Shown here piece by piece: positions 1 to 6,954 of a DNA stretch of 30,637 bases. Source of the DNA: JAUILA01 sp964563925 (GTDB taxonomy: Bacteria; Bacteroidota; Bacteroidia; Cytophagales; Cyclobacteriaceae); the NCBI GenBank assembly GCA_964563925.1, contig CAZLZD010000050.1, positions 1 through 30,637 on the forward strand. The letters run 5' to 3'. A program made the translations under genes and the position numbers. The notes under the pieces are model-generated. The model did not search any database. It was not told where the DNA came from and saw only the letters and a list, made by a program, of their open reading frames with translations. Position 1 is the stretch's first letter, and each line of letters starts with the position of its first letter.

Positions 1-104
1 AAGAGGTCAATCTCCTTATACTTCATGTACGGATCAGGGCCGTAAGAACCTCTCATCTTGTTCAGTTTACGGAGCGTACCTTTCAGGTAATGGGTTATAA
101 GCAT
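1..104 (-). CDS. Partial unknown protein (N-terminus only)
   Basis: An open reading frame begins with ATG at 104-102 and runs off the left edge, giving about 34 residues (begins MLITHYLKGTLRKLNKMRG). It is rich in Lys, Arg and Tyr and has no signal peptide, so it is probably cytoplasmic. I do not recognise the family. A TAAATTTG element lies 4 bases upstream of the start, which fits a Bacteroidota -7 box with a very short leader and supports the start. It is divergent from the DUF4159 gene, with 132 bases between them. Confidence 0.5.
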   Translation of the reverse strand, partial: MLITHYLKGTLRKLNKMRGSYGPDPYMKYKEIDL

Positions 105-108
105 TGCG

Positions 109-116
109 CAAATTTA
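109..116 (-). promoter_or_regulatory. Putative -7 promoter element (TAAATTTG)
   Basis: On the minus strand the sequence TAAATTTG matches TAnnTTTG exactly and lies just upstream of the ATG at 104. No clear TTTG was found 19-20 bases further upstream, so only half of the expected promoter is visible. Confidence 0.35.
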
Positions 117-236
117 CACAGAACAAGAAAAGGAAACGAATATTTTAATAAACCCTTTTAACAAGGGCAATTTTCCTGCGTTCACAACCTGTCATCGCGT
201 AAATGTATCACGAATTGGTTATCTTTCTGGAGAATT

Positions 237-956
237 ATGAAGATGATGATGATGTATAAATCGTGCAGACATATCCTTCCTGTGTTGTTACTGGGCAGTT
301 TCCTTATGGCCTTCCTGCTGCCGTCCGCCGGGTCGGAGGCACAGGTAAAGGTCAGGATTGCGAAACTGAAGTACGACGGCGGAGGTGACTGGTATGCCAA
401 TAAGACGGCATTACCCAACCTGATCGAATTCTGCAATCGGGAGTTGAATATGCAGCTGGACCCTGAGGATGAAGTGGTGGAAGTCGGAAGTCCGGAGCTG
501 TTTCTCTATCCCTATGTCTATATGACCGGACATGGAAATGTGGTTTTTTCCGCGACGGATGCAGAGAACCTTCGTACCTACCTGGAAGCAGGCGGCTTTT
601 TACACATTGATGACAACTACGGACTTGACCAGTTTATCAGGCTGGAAATGAAAAAAGTGTTCCCTGACCTGGAATTCGTGGAGATTCCCTATGATCATGC
701 CATCTACCACCAGAAGTTTGATTTTCCGGATGGATTACCCAAAATCCATGAGCACGACGGGAAACCTGCCCAGGGGCTCGGGATTTTTCTTAACGGTCGA
801 CTCGTCTGTTTCTACAGCTATGAATCAGACCTCGGCAATGGCTGGGAAGACGCAGTGATCCACAATGATCCTGAGGCCAAACGTCAGGCTGCCCTGAAAA
901 TGGGCGCTAATATATTATCGTATAGTTTCACACAAAATGAACAAAGTACCCAATGA
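237..956 (+). CDS. DUF4159 domain-containing exported protein
   Basis: This 239-residue protein has an N-terminal signal peptide: basic residues, then a hydrophobic stretch at about 13-30, with likely cleavage near residues 33-36. It is therefore predicted to be periplasmic. The rest matches the DUF4159 family, with the stretches LKYDGGGDWYAN (about 44-55), YMTGHG (95-100) and LEAGGFLHIDDNYG (116-129). In related proteins this fold resembles a glutamine-amidotransferase-like domain, but no enzyme activity is established and I see no clear catalytic triad. The start at 237 follows GGAG with a short spacer. The stop overlaps the next gene's start by 4 bases (ATGA), which suggests translational coupling. 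Family assignment is firm; function is unknown. Confidence 0.85.
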   Translation: MKMMMMYKSCRHILPVLLLGSFLMAFLLPSAGSEAQVKVRIAKLKYDGGGDWYANKTALPNLIEFCNRELNMQLDPEDEVVEVGSPELFLYPYVYMTGHGNVVFSATDAENLRTYLEAGGFLHIDDNYGLDQFIRLEMKKVFPDLEFVEIPYDHAIYHQKFDFPDGLPKIHEHDGKPAQGLGIFLNGRLVCFYSYESDLGNGWEDAVIHNDPEAKRQAALKMGANILSYSFTQNEQSTQ

Positions 957-1807
957 ACCGAAAGCAAGCATTGAAGACAATGGTGGCAACGGCCGGATTA
1001 CTGCCTTTTTCGGGCCAGTTTATAACTGCGGCACCGAAAATAACATCAGGAAGAATTAATCATTCTGTCTGCAAGTGGTGTTTTCCCAATCACTCTCTTG
1101 AGGAACTCGCCGAATTTGCCAGTCACATCGGAATGGGTTCCATAGAATTACTCAACCCGGACCAGTGGGGAACTGTCATTGACAAGGGCCTTACCTGCGC
1201 CATCGGGTTTGGAACCGGGATCGGACTGAACCGCGGGTTCAATGATCCGAGCCTGCACGAACAGCTTTTAAAAGACTATACTTCTTCGATCACCAAAGCA
1301 GCGGAAGACGGGGTCCCCCAGGTGATCTGCTTTTCCGGAAACAGAAATGGTATCTCGGAGGAAGACGGACTTGAGAATTGTGCCCGGGGCCTTGAACCGG
1401 TTATCAAACTTGCTGAAAAACACGACATAATTGTGAGCATGGAGTATCTCAACAGTCTCCGGGACCATAAGGATTATCAGGCCGACAATATGGATTTCCT
1501 GGTCAGGCTGGTAGAAATGGTGGGCTCTCCCAATTTTAAAATCCTCTATGACATCTATCATGCACAGGTACAGGAAGGAAATATTATTGCGACCATCCGC
1601 AAACACTCCGATTATATAGGTCATTATCATACCGCAGGGGTTCCCGGAAGGCATGAACTTAATCAGGAACAGGAACTTCAGTACCCGGCCATTATGAAGG
1701 CCATCCTCGACACCGGATACACCGGCTTCATCGGCCATGAATTTCTCCCGACACGGGATAAGCCGCTCCAGTCACTGGAGGAAGCGGTGAAGGTGTGTAG
1801 TGTTTGA
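953..1807 (+). CDS. Exported sugar phosphate isomerase/epimerase family TIM barrel (hydroxypyruvate isomerase-like)
   Basis: This 284-residue protein belongs to the AP-endonuclease-2-type TIM barrel group (PF01261) and most resembles hydroxypyruvate isomerase. Probable metal and substrate residues are E164 (MEYLNS), D200 and H203 (YDIYH), H226 with the GVPGRHE loop, and E263 (GHEF). The N-terminus (MNRKQALKTMVATAGLL) is like the Tat leaders of this group but has Arg-Lys rather than Arg-Arg, so the export route is uncertain; a periplasmic location is likely. It overlaps the DUF4159 stop by 4 bases. It converges on the GMC dehydrogenase operon, which would suit joint sugar oxidation and isomerisation, but that is inference and the substrate is unknown. 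The C-terminus is intact: a hexamer repeat array begins only 3 bases after the stop. Confidence 0.82.
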   Translation: MNRKQALKTMVATAGLLPFSGQFITAAPKITSGRINHSVCKWCFPNHSLEELAEFASHIGMGSIELLNPDQWGTVIDKGLTCAIGFGTGIGLNRGFNDPSLHEQLLKDYTSSITKAAEDGVPQVICFSGNRNGISEEDGLENCARGLEPVIKLAEKHDIIVSMEYLNSLRDHKDYQADNMDFLVRLVEMVGSPNFKILYDIYHAQVQEGNIIATIRKHSDYIGHYHTAGVPGRHELNQEQELQYPAIMKAILDTGYTGFIGHEFLPTRDKPLQSLEEAVKVCSV

Positions 1808-1809
1808 AA

Positions 1810-2021
1810 GACTAAGACTAAGACTAAGACTAGGACTAAGACTAGGANNNNNNNNNNNNNNNNNNNNNNNNNNNNNNNNNNNNNNNNNNNNNNNNNNNNN
1901 NNNNNNNNNNNNNNNNNNNNNNNNNNNNNNNNNNNNNNNNNNNNNNNGACTAAGACTAGGACTAAGACTAGGAGAGATCGAGACCGGGACGGAGACCGTG
2001 ACCATAAGCGGGACCGAGAAT
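1810..2021 (+). repeat. Hexanucleotide tandem array GACTAA/GACTAG, with a gap and a diverged tail
   Basis: From 1810 the units are GACTAA x3, then GACTAG, GACTAA, GACTAG up to the N run. After the gap, 1948-1971 holds GACTAA, GACTAG, GACTAA, GACTAG, so the inner part is really a 12-base alternation. From 1974 to 2021 the same 6-base period continues as eight diverged units close to GNGACC (GAGATC, GAGACC, GGGACG, GAGACC, GTGACC, ATAAGC, GGGACC, GAGAAT). The true copy number is unknown because 100 N sit in the array. No gene is supported here: the frames only encode dipeptide repeats. The rest of the intergenic space (2022-2176) shows no gene or recognisable element. Confidence 0.93.
1848..1947. 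other. Assembly gap of exactly 100 N
   Basis: A run of exactly 100 N is the conventional placeholder for a gap of unknown size. Both sides are the same hexamer array, so the assembly most likely broke because of the repeat. The true distance, and even the join itself, is not established by the sequence. Confidence 0.97.
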
Positions 2022-2176
2022 GAACGTCCACTCTTCTAAGGGGTGGGGGTGTCGTACCGACCGCGACCAGTACCTGGAAAGTGACCGCGGCCATTTCGTC
2101 ATCCTCGTCCCGAAATCATGATACCAGGGTATTAAAAAAACAAGGCAGTAGAAAAATCAGGGAACTTTGGAAAGTT

Positions 2177-2204
2177 AAAACCCCGAAGGTTCAAACCTCC
2201 GGGG
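2177..2204 (-). terminator. Rho-independent-type terminator of the GMC dehydrogenase operon
   Basis: Read on the minus strand, CCCCGGAGGTT pairs with AACCTTCGGGG across a two-base loop with a single mismatch, and TTTT follows immediately. It lies about 40 bases downstream of the stop of the small subunit gene (2242), just past the inverted GACTAA array. On the plus strand the hairpin is followed by AATTCTT, a poor U tract, so termination should favour the minus strand. Confidence 0.65.
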
Positions 2205-2209
2205 AATTC

Positions 2210-2233
2210 TTAGTCTTAGTCTTAGTCTTAGTC
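2210..2233 (-). repeat. Inverted GACTAA array, four perfect units
   Basis: The plus strand reads TTAGTC four times, so on the minus strand this is GACTAA x4. It starts 8 bases after the TGA of the minus-strand gene at 2242. It is the inverted counterpart of the array at 1810, which starts 2 bases after the TGA of the plus-strand gene. The two arrays together frame the intergenic region. Confidence 0.95.
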
Positions 2234-2241
2234 TTCCAATA

Positions 2242-2868
2242 TCACGTCGCCCATGTCTTTCCCCCTGCTTCTTCCAGGGATATGCAACCATGGTAATCAA
2301 CCGGAATGGCTTTGTATTGCAACACCTGGGTGGCTCCCACTTCAGAGGTAAAGAAACCGGTAAGAGTGAGTTGCTTCATTTCCCAGAAAAAATCCGCAGC
2401 CTTCAGAAGAGTTTCTTCCTGCGGCTTCTCCTCGTCACTGCCGAAACGCATGGCTTTGGCGGCCATGTCCAGCGATTGTACCGCTTCAAGCTGCCTTTCT
2501 TTACTCAGGTAGATAAACTGATCGTTGTAGGTTGCCTGGCACCACTGGCGGCAGGCATCAAGTCCGGTTATGAATTCATCCTGCTGCTTCTCATTAAAGA
2601 CCAACGATACCATGTCTTCGATAAACTTGGGTACGCCGGCCTCCCGGGCGCCCGGGGTGTCGGTTTTGGGAATAATTGTATCAGACATCACACTGACAAA
2701 TTTCGCCTGGGTATCTTCCAGGAAAGATGGTGTCCAGGCAAGTTCAGGGTCGGCCTTACAGCCCTGCATCACCCCGGCAATGGTCGTGGCGGATAAGGCT
2801 GTACCCATGATAAGTGCCGTTCGGCGCAATGCTTCCCGGCGATGCATTTTATTTGTTTGATTCTCCAT
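2242..2868 (-). CDS. Gluconate 2-dehydrogenase subunit 3 family protein (small subunit of a GMC dehydrogenase)
   Basis: This 208-residue protein matches the gluconate 2-dehydrogenase subunit 3 family (PF13618), with the typical segment DTIIPKTDTPGA near residues 64-75. The N-terminus carries a twin-arginine motif (RRTALIMG, about 15-22), a hydrophobic stretch and a lipobox-like MQGC ending at about residue 37. It is probably exported folded by Tat and may be lipid-anchored. In characterised relatives the small subunit serves as chaperone and export carrier for the FAD-containing large subunit. Its start overlaps the large-subunit stop by one base (TAATG), so the two are translationally coupled. 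No cytochrome c subunit is encoded here, so the electron acceptor must lie elsewhere. M8 is a possible alternative start. Confidence 0.86.
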   Translation of the reverse strand: MENQTNKMHRREALRRTALIMGTALSATTIAGVMQGCKADPELAWTPSFLEDTQAKFVSVMSDTIIPKTDTPGAREAGVPKFIEDMVSLVFNEKQQDEFITGLDACRQWCQATYNDQFIYLSKERQLEAVQSLDMAAKAMRFGSDEEKPQEETLLKAADFFWEMKQLTLTGFFTSEVGATQVLQYKAIPVDYHGCISLEEAGGKTWAT

Positions 2869-4568
2869 TACAAATTATTCTTTTTAAGTTCACTTACCGC
2901 GTAATCCGCTGCCCGGGCGGTCAGAGCCATGTACGTCAGTGAAGGGTTCTGACAAGCTGCACTGGTCATGCAGGCACCGTCGGTAACAAAGACGTTAGGC
3001 ACTTCATGCACCTGGTTCCACTTATTCAGCACGGACGTTTTGGGATCACGACCCATTCGGGCCGTACCCATCTCATGAATACCCAATCCCGGGCCGCCAC
3101 CATTATCGTAGGGGCGAATATCCTTGGCTCCTGCGGCCTCCAGCATTTCAACGGCTGACTGTTTCATGTCCTTTCGCATCACCATTTCATTCTCCTTGAA
3201 TTCACAGTCAAACGTAAAGGTCGGTAAGCCGAATTTATCCACCTTGCCTTTATTGAGGGTAACTTTATTTTCATGATACGGGAGGCATTCTCCAAATCCG
3301 GTTAGCCCCATTCTCCATTCGCCCGGGTTAGTGATCTCCTCCTTCAGCTGCTCTCCCACACCCATTTCAGCTACGGCGCGTTGCCAGCCCTCACGGCTTC
3401 CGCTTCCCTGGTATCCGAAACCACGTATGTAATCTGTACGTTTTTCGTCGATATTCCTGAACCGCGGAATATAAATGCCGTTAGGCCTGCGGCCGGAATA
3501 ATACCGGTCTTCAAATCCGTCAAAGCGGCCCGAAGCCCCAACCCGGAAATGGTGGTCCATCAGGTTGTGTCCCAGCTCGCCCGAAGCATTCCCCATCCCT
3601 TCCGGAAAGGCATCACTCACCGAATTGAGCAGGATCCAGGTAGATCCCAGTGCAGAGGCATTAAGGAATACAATACGCGCATAATATTCCATGGTTTCAC
3701 CGGTTTCCGCATCCAGGATGCGTACCCCGGTGGCCTTTTTCTTTTCCTTGTCATAAAGCACTTCGGTCACAATACTATTGGGCCGCAGGGTCATGTTACC
3801 GGTGGCCGTTGCCGCCGGAAGTGTGGAGGACTGAGTGCTGAAATAGGCGCCGAACGGACAACCCCGTGTGCAAAGGTTACGGTAATTACATTTATTACGG
3901 CCGTTATGGTTCTGCGTGAGGTTGGCTGAACGTCCCATGGTCATGACCCGGCCGTTGAAGTTTTTGGCTATGCTCTCCTTAAAATGGGTTTCCACACAGT
4001 TCATCTCCATCGGAGGAAGGAACTTGCCGTCCGGCAACTGGGGAAGGCCTTCCGCTTGCCCGTTAACCCCGATAAAGGATTCTACATAATCATACCACGG
4101 AGAAATATCACTGTACCTTATCGGCCAGTCTACCGCGATACCATCTTTCAGGTTCGCTTCGAAATCAATATCTCCCAGCCGGTAGCTCTGACGTCCCCAC
4201 ATCAGCGAGCGGCCACCCACATGGTATCCCCGAATCCAGTCAAATCGTTTCACTTCGGTGTATGGATGCTCAGTATCCTTGATCCACCAGTGCTTTGTTG
4301 TCTGACGAACTGTATATCCGGTACGGTTCTGAACAAGGTAGTCCTTCGCCTCTTCAGCCGTCAGCCTGTCATTGTAGGGAATATCCCATGGATCCCAGTT
4401 CATGGTAGGATAATCCTTAAGATGTTCAACCATTCTCCCCCTTTCCAATACCAGGGTTTTTAATCCTTTTTCCGTCAATTCCTTGGCAGCCCAACCACCG
4501 CTGATTCCGGTTCCGACAACAATCGCATCGTATGTCTGCTGTTCCTTCGCTTTGATATTCAGATTCAT
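2868..4568 (-). CDS. GMC family FAD-dependent dehydrogenase (sugar/polyol oxidase large subunit)
   Basis: This 566-residue flavoprotein would oxidise an alcohol group of a sugar or polyol. The FAD-binding dinucleotide motif GTGISGG lies at 19-25, followed by an acidic strand end (VLERG). The GMC C-terminal domain has the expected catalytic His-Asn pair at H498 (GIHEMGTARMG) and N541 (CQNPSLT). A central cluster CNYRNLCTRGC gives three cysteines where related FAD dehydrogenases carry an Fe-S cluster, so electron relay is possible. It has no signal peptide and probably travels with the Tat-tagged small subunit. An in-frame TTG at 4589 would add seven residues; I prefer ATG at 4568 because family members usually begin close to this point. 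The substrate cannot be read from the sequence. Confidence 0.88.
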   Translation of the reverse strand: MNLNIKAKEQQTYDAIVVGTGISGGWAAKELTEKGLKTLVLERGRMVEHLKDYPTMNWDPWDIPYNDRLTAEEAKDYLVQNRTGYTVRQTTKHWWIKDTEHPYTEVKRFDWIRGYHVGGRSLMWGRQSYRLGDIDFEANLKDGIAVDWPIRYSDISPWYDYVESFIGVNGQAEGLPQLPDGKFLPPMEMNCVETHFKESIAKNFNGRVMTMGRSANLTQNHNGRNKCNYRNLCTRGCPFGAYFSTQSSTLPAATATGNMTLRPNSIVTEVLYDKEKKKATGVRILDAETGETMEYYARIVFLNASALGSTWILLNSVSDAFPEGMGNASGELGHNLMDHHFRVGASGRFDGFEDRYYSGRRPNGIYIPRFRNIDEKRTDYIRGFGYQGSGSREGWQRAVAEMGVGEQLKEEITNPGEWRMGLTGFGECLPYHENKVTLNKGKVDKFGLPTFTFDCEFKENEMVMRKDMKQSAVEMLEAAGAKDIRPYDNGGGPGLGIHEMGTARMGRDPKTSVLNKWNQVHEVPNVFVTDGACMTSAACQNPSLTYMALTARAADYAVSELKKNNL

Positions 4569-4733
4569 CTTTACCAGTTTAAGACCCAAAAACTAAGCGA
4601 AAAATGTAAAACCGACATTGCCACTCGTGTAAATAAAATCATATTCACTTTTATTCATACAGCTCTTACTCAGACCTAATGATCTGTTTTACAGCTATTT
4701 ATTAATTATCTGACAGGTAAAAATAAATATTTA

Positions 4734-4747
4734 ACTAATCTTTTAGT
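4734..4747. promoter_or_regulatory. Operator dyad 1 (ACTAATCTTTTAGT), likely BlaI site
   Basis: The half-sites ACTAA and TTAGT are separated by four bases. The dyad has the same 14-base length and half-sites as dyad 2, and its centre is exactly 20 bases away, about two helical turns. It overlaps the first base of the -33 TTTG. Assignment to the adjacent BlaI-type repressor is inference from position; the motif differs from the TACA/TGTA cores described for BlaI/MecI in Gram-positives. Confidence 0.6.
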
Positions 4748-4777
4748 TTGTTAACTAAATATTTAGTCATATATTTG
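4747..4777 (+). promoter_or_regulatory. Bacteroidota-type promoter of the BlaI-BlaR1 operon
   Basis: TTTG at 4747-4750, a 19-base spacer and TATATTTG at 4770-4777 match the TTTG-N19-TAnnTTTG consensus of the phylum's primary sigma factor without a mismatch. The box ends 19 bases before the ATG at 4797. The spacer is filled by operator dyad 2 and the -33 box touches dyad 1, so a bound repressor would block RNA polymerase. Confidence 0.78.
4754..4767. promoter_or_regulatory. Operator dyad 2 (ACTAAATATTTAGT), perfect palindrome in the promoter spacer
   Basis: A perfect 14-base palindrome lies wholly between the -33 and -7 elements. Together with dyad 1 it gives two ACTAA-N4-TTAGT sites in helical register. 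This is a typical layout for autoregulation by a dimeric winged-helix repressor such as the BlaI-like product encoded just downstream. Confidence 0.68.
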
Positions 4778-4796
4778 AATCAAGTAATTTATTCCT

Positions 4797-5165
4797 ATGA
4801 AAGAGTTAACAAAAGCCGAAGAGCAAGTAATGCACATTCTCTGGAAACTGGAGAAGGGATTTGTCAAGGATATCATTGCCGAAATGCCGGAACCCAAGCC
4901 GGCATACAACACCGTATCAACGATCATCCGTATTCTTGAGCAGAAAGGATTTGTCGGTCACGAAGCGTTTGGCAAAACCTATCAATATCATCCCCTGGTT
5001 CCCAAGGAAGAATACAGCAGCTTTTACCTGAACAATTTTCTCTCAGGTTATTTCAGTGGTTCCTTTGAACGTCTCGTTTCCTTCTTTGCCAAAGAGAATG
5101 ACCTGGACATCAAGGATGTCGATGCCCTGATGAAGCATGTAAAAAAAGACCTAAACGACGAATAA
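4797..5165 (+). CDS. BlaI/MecI/CopY family transcriptional repressor
   Basis: This 122-residue protein has the N-terminal winged helix of the BlaI/MecI family: LTKAEEQVMHILWKLEKGFV at about 3-22, then the recognition region PKPAYNTVSTIIRILEQKGFV at about 33-53. A C-terminal helical part would dimerise. In the family, the dimer represses its own operon until an M56 membrane protease triggers its cleavage. The gene for such a protease starts one base after this stop, so the two form a two-gene operon. Two matching dyads sit in the promoter (4734-4767). No beta-lactamase or penicillin-binding protein gene is adjacent, so the inducing signal need not be a beta-lactam. Confidence 0.93.
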   Translation: MKELTKAEEQVMHILWKLEKGFVKDIIAEMPEPKPAYNTVSTIIRILEQKGFVGHEAFGKTYQYHPLVPKEEYSSFYLNNFLSGYFSGSFERLVSFFAKENDLDIKDVDALMKHVKKDLNDE

Positions 5166-5166
5166 T

Positions 5167-6927
5167 ATGAGCAGTTTCCTGATCTATCTATTTGAGGCCA
5201 ATGTGGCACTCCTCCTTTTTGGGGCCTTCTATTATTTCTTTCTCAGGAAAGACACCCACTTCCTGGTCCGCAGGATGTACATTCTCACCATGACCGGTTT
5301 CAGTCTGATCTTGCCATTGATGCATTTCAACCTGTCATTTGATGCGGCCAACAAGGAGGCGGTAAAATCATTTCAGACCATGATCCTTCCCGAAATTGTG
5401 ATAACGGCGGGACAGGTGCAGGAGAATGCGGCGCTTGCGGAGCAACCGGCCATCAGCCTGGTTACATGGGCTTATATTCTTGGCACAGCCATCCTTGCCT
5501 GCTGGTTTCTGTTCCAGCTAGGGCAGGTAATGTGGTTCTTTCTGAATGCCAGGACACGCATCGAAAAGCAGAAAGATCATATCCTGATCTACACCAACGG
5601 CACCCTGCCTACATTCTCATTCTTCAGGCTGCTGTTCCTGGATAATTCTGTGCCCATGTCGGAAAAAGAACGTGATTGCATCGTGAATCATGAACTGGCG
5701 CACATCCGGCAGCTGCACAGCCTGGATATACTTTTTCTGGAAAGCGTCAAAATCCTGTTCTGGATGAACCCGGTATGCTGGTATTTCCGGAACCAGATCC
5801 AGGACTTGCACGAATACCTGGCCGACGAAAAAATTCTTGCTCAAACCAGTACGGACGATTACAGCTCATTACTGGCTAAAATGGCACTTAACAAGGCCCA
5901 CCTTTCAATAGGTCATCACTTCAATAAATCAAAAACTCTAAAACGGATACAAATGATGAACACAACAAAAACTCAACTTAAACGATGGAAATTTGCAGCC
6001 CTTGCACCCATTCTTGGTATCATCCTGCTGGTCTTCAGCTGTAACGACGAAGCTATGGATGACATGCAGCAGGTAATGGAGACTTCTTCGATGACCACTA
6101 ATCTTCCGATCGAAGTACAAACCAAAATGGATGAACTTCAGGCTGAATATCCGGACGCAAAATTCAACTATATGGAGTCGGATATAAAGAACGAAGAAAA
6201 GGTGCGGGAGCTCAAAAACCTGGACCCCAATACGATTGCCTGGATGAATGTAAATAAAGACGATGACGGGAACGGCACGATCGGTATGATCGTAAAGGTC
6301 AACGGCACCCTGAATAAGGTGGGAGAAATGACCAAAGACGGGGATGTATTCCTTGTAGTGGAGGAACCGGCCAGCCCCGCGGGAGGCTATCAGGCCTTTT
6401 ATCAATACATCGCACAGAACCTAAAATATCCTGAGCAGGCCCGTAGCATGGGTATTGAGGGCAAGGTTTTTGTCCAGATGATCATTGATACGGATGGTTC
6501 TATTACTTCGGTTGTTCCGGTCAAGGGAATCGGTGGCGGATGCGACGAGGAGGCCGTACGCGTAATCTCTGAGGCACCGGCCTGGAGCCCTGCCAGTCAA
6601 CGGGGTAAAAATGTAAAGCAGAAAATTATTGTGCCCATCGTCTTCAGCCTGGGTAATGATCAATCCATTCCGGCATCAGCAGAGCCACCTTCAACCGTGA
6701 ATGACCAGTCCATGAATATTAAGTGGAAAAAAGATGATGGGTTCATAGCAGGCCGCGTTACCAAAGAAGATGGCAACCCGCTGCCTGGTGTTAATGTGGT
6801 CGTGGCAGGTACAACCACCGGTTCGGTTACCGATCTGGACGGCTCCTTCAAGGTACCGGCTTCTGCCGGCAACAAACTGGTCTTCAGTTATATCGGATTC
6901 GAAACGAAAAAGGTCAGCGTCGAATAA
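5167..6927 (+). CDS. BlaR1-like M56 membrane metalloprotease fused to TonB C-terminal and CarboxypepD_reg-like domains
   Basis: This 586-residue protein begins with membrane segments at about 3-25, 37-55 and 98-125. The M56 protease domain follows, with the zinc motif HELAH at 175-179, a downstream Glu in FLES (192) and the family's FWMNPVCW. A further hydrophobic segment at 276-292 leads to a long extracytoplasmic region. That region carries a TonB C-terminal-type domain at about 408-495 (NLKYPEQARSMGIEGKV, then CDEEAVRVI) and a CarboxypepD_reg-like beta-sandwich at about 527-586 (GRVTKEDGNPLPGVNVVVAG). The penicillin-binding sensor domain of classical BlaR1 is absent. By analogy it senses an envelope signal and inactivates the BlaI-type repressor encoded one base upstream. 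The ligand and the purpose of the extra domains are unknown. Confidence 0.9.
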   Translation: MSSFLIYLFEANVALLLFGAFYYFFLRKDTHFLVRRMYILTMTGFSLILPLMHFNLSFDAANKEAVKSFQTMILPEIVITAGQVQENAALAEQPAISLVTWAYILGTAILACWFLFQLGQVMWFFLNARTRIEKQKDHILIYTNGTLPTFSFFRLLFLDNSVPMSEKERDCIVNHELAHIRQLHSLDILFLESVKILFWMNPVCWYFRNQIQDLHEYLADEKILAQTSTDDYSSLLAKMALNKAHLSIGHHFNKSKTLKRIQMMNTTKTQLKRWKFAALAPILGIILLVFSCNDEAMDDMQQVMETSSMTTNLPIEVQTKMDELQAEYPDAKFNYMESDIKNEEKVRELKNLDPNTIAWMNVNKDDDGNGTIGMIVKVNGTLNKVGEMTKDGDVFLVVEEPASPAGGYQAFYQYIAQNLKYPEQARSMGIEGKVFVQMIIDTDGSITSVVPVKGIGGGCDEEAVRVISEAPAWSPASQRGKNVKQKIIVPIVFSLGNDQSIPASAEPPSTVNDQSMNIKWKKDDGFIAGRVTKEDGNPLPGVNVVVAGTTTGSVTDLDGSFKVPASAGNKLVFSYIGFETKKVSVE

Positions 6928-6954
6928 TGTAACTTCAGGGTCAAAAACTCAATA

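Noticed and set aside
1810..1847. Phase-variable repeat controlling the TIM barrel gene
   Set aside because: The repeat lies after the stop codon, and a 6-base unit would not shift the frame even if it were coding.
1810..2233. Hexamer arrays as a CRISPR array or as clustered BlaI half-sites (GACTAA contains ACTAA)
   Set aside because: There are no spacers between units, so it is not CRISPR. Within each array the ACTAA half-sites are direct repeats every 6 bases, not ACTAA-N4-TTAGT dyads, so repressor binding is not supported.
1678..2296. Several open frames through the repeat region encoding LV, SL, RL or RS dipeptide repeats
   Set aside because: They are direct translations of the hexamer array and the N run, with no start signal or family resemblance.
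4569..4589. TTG start seven codons upstream for the GMC dehydrogenase
   Set aside because: The ATG at 4568 fits the usual family N-terminus and the extra residues add nothing recognisable.
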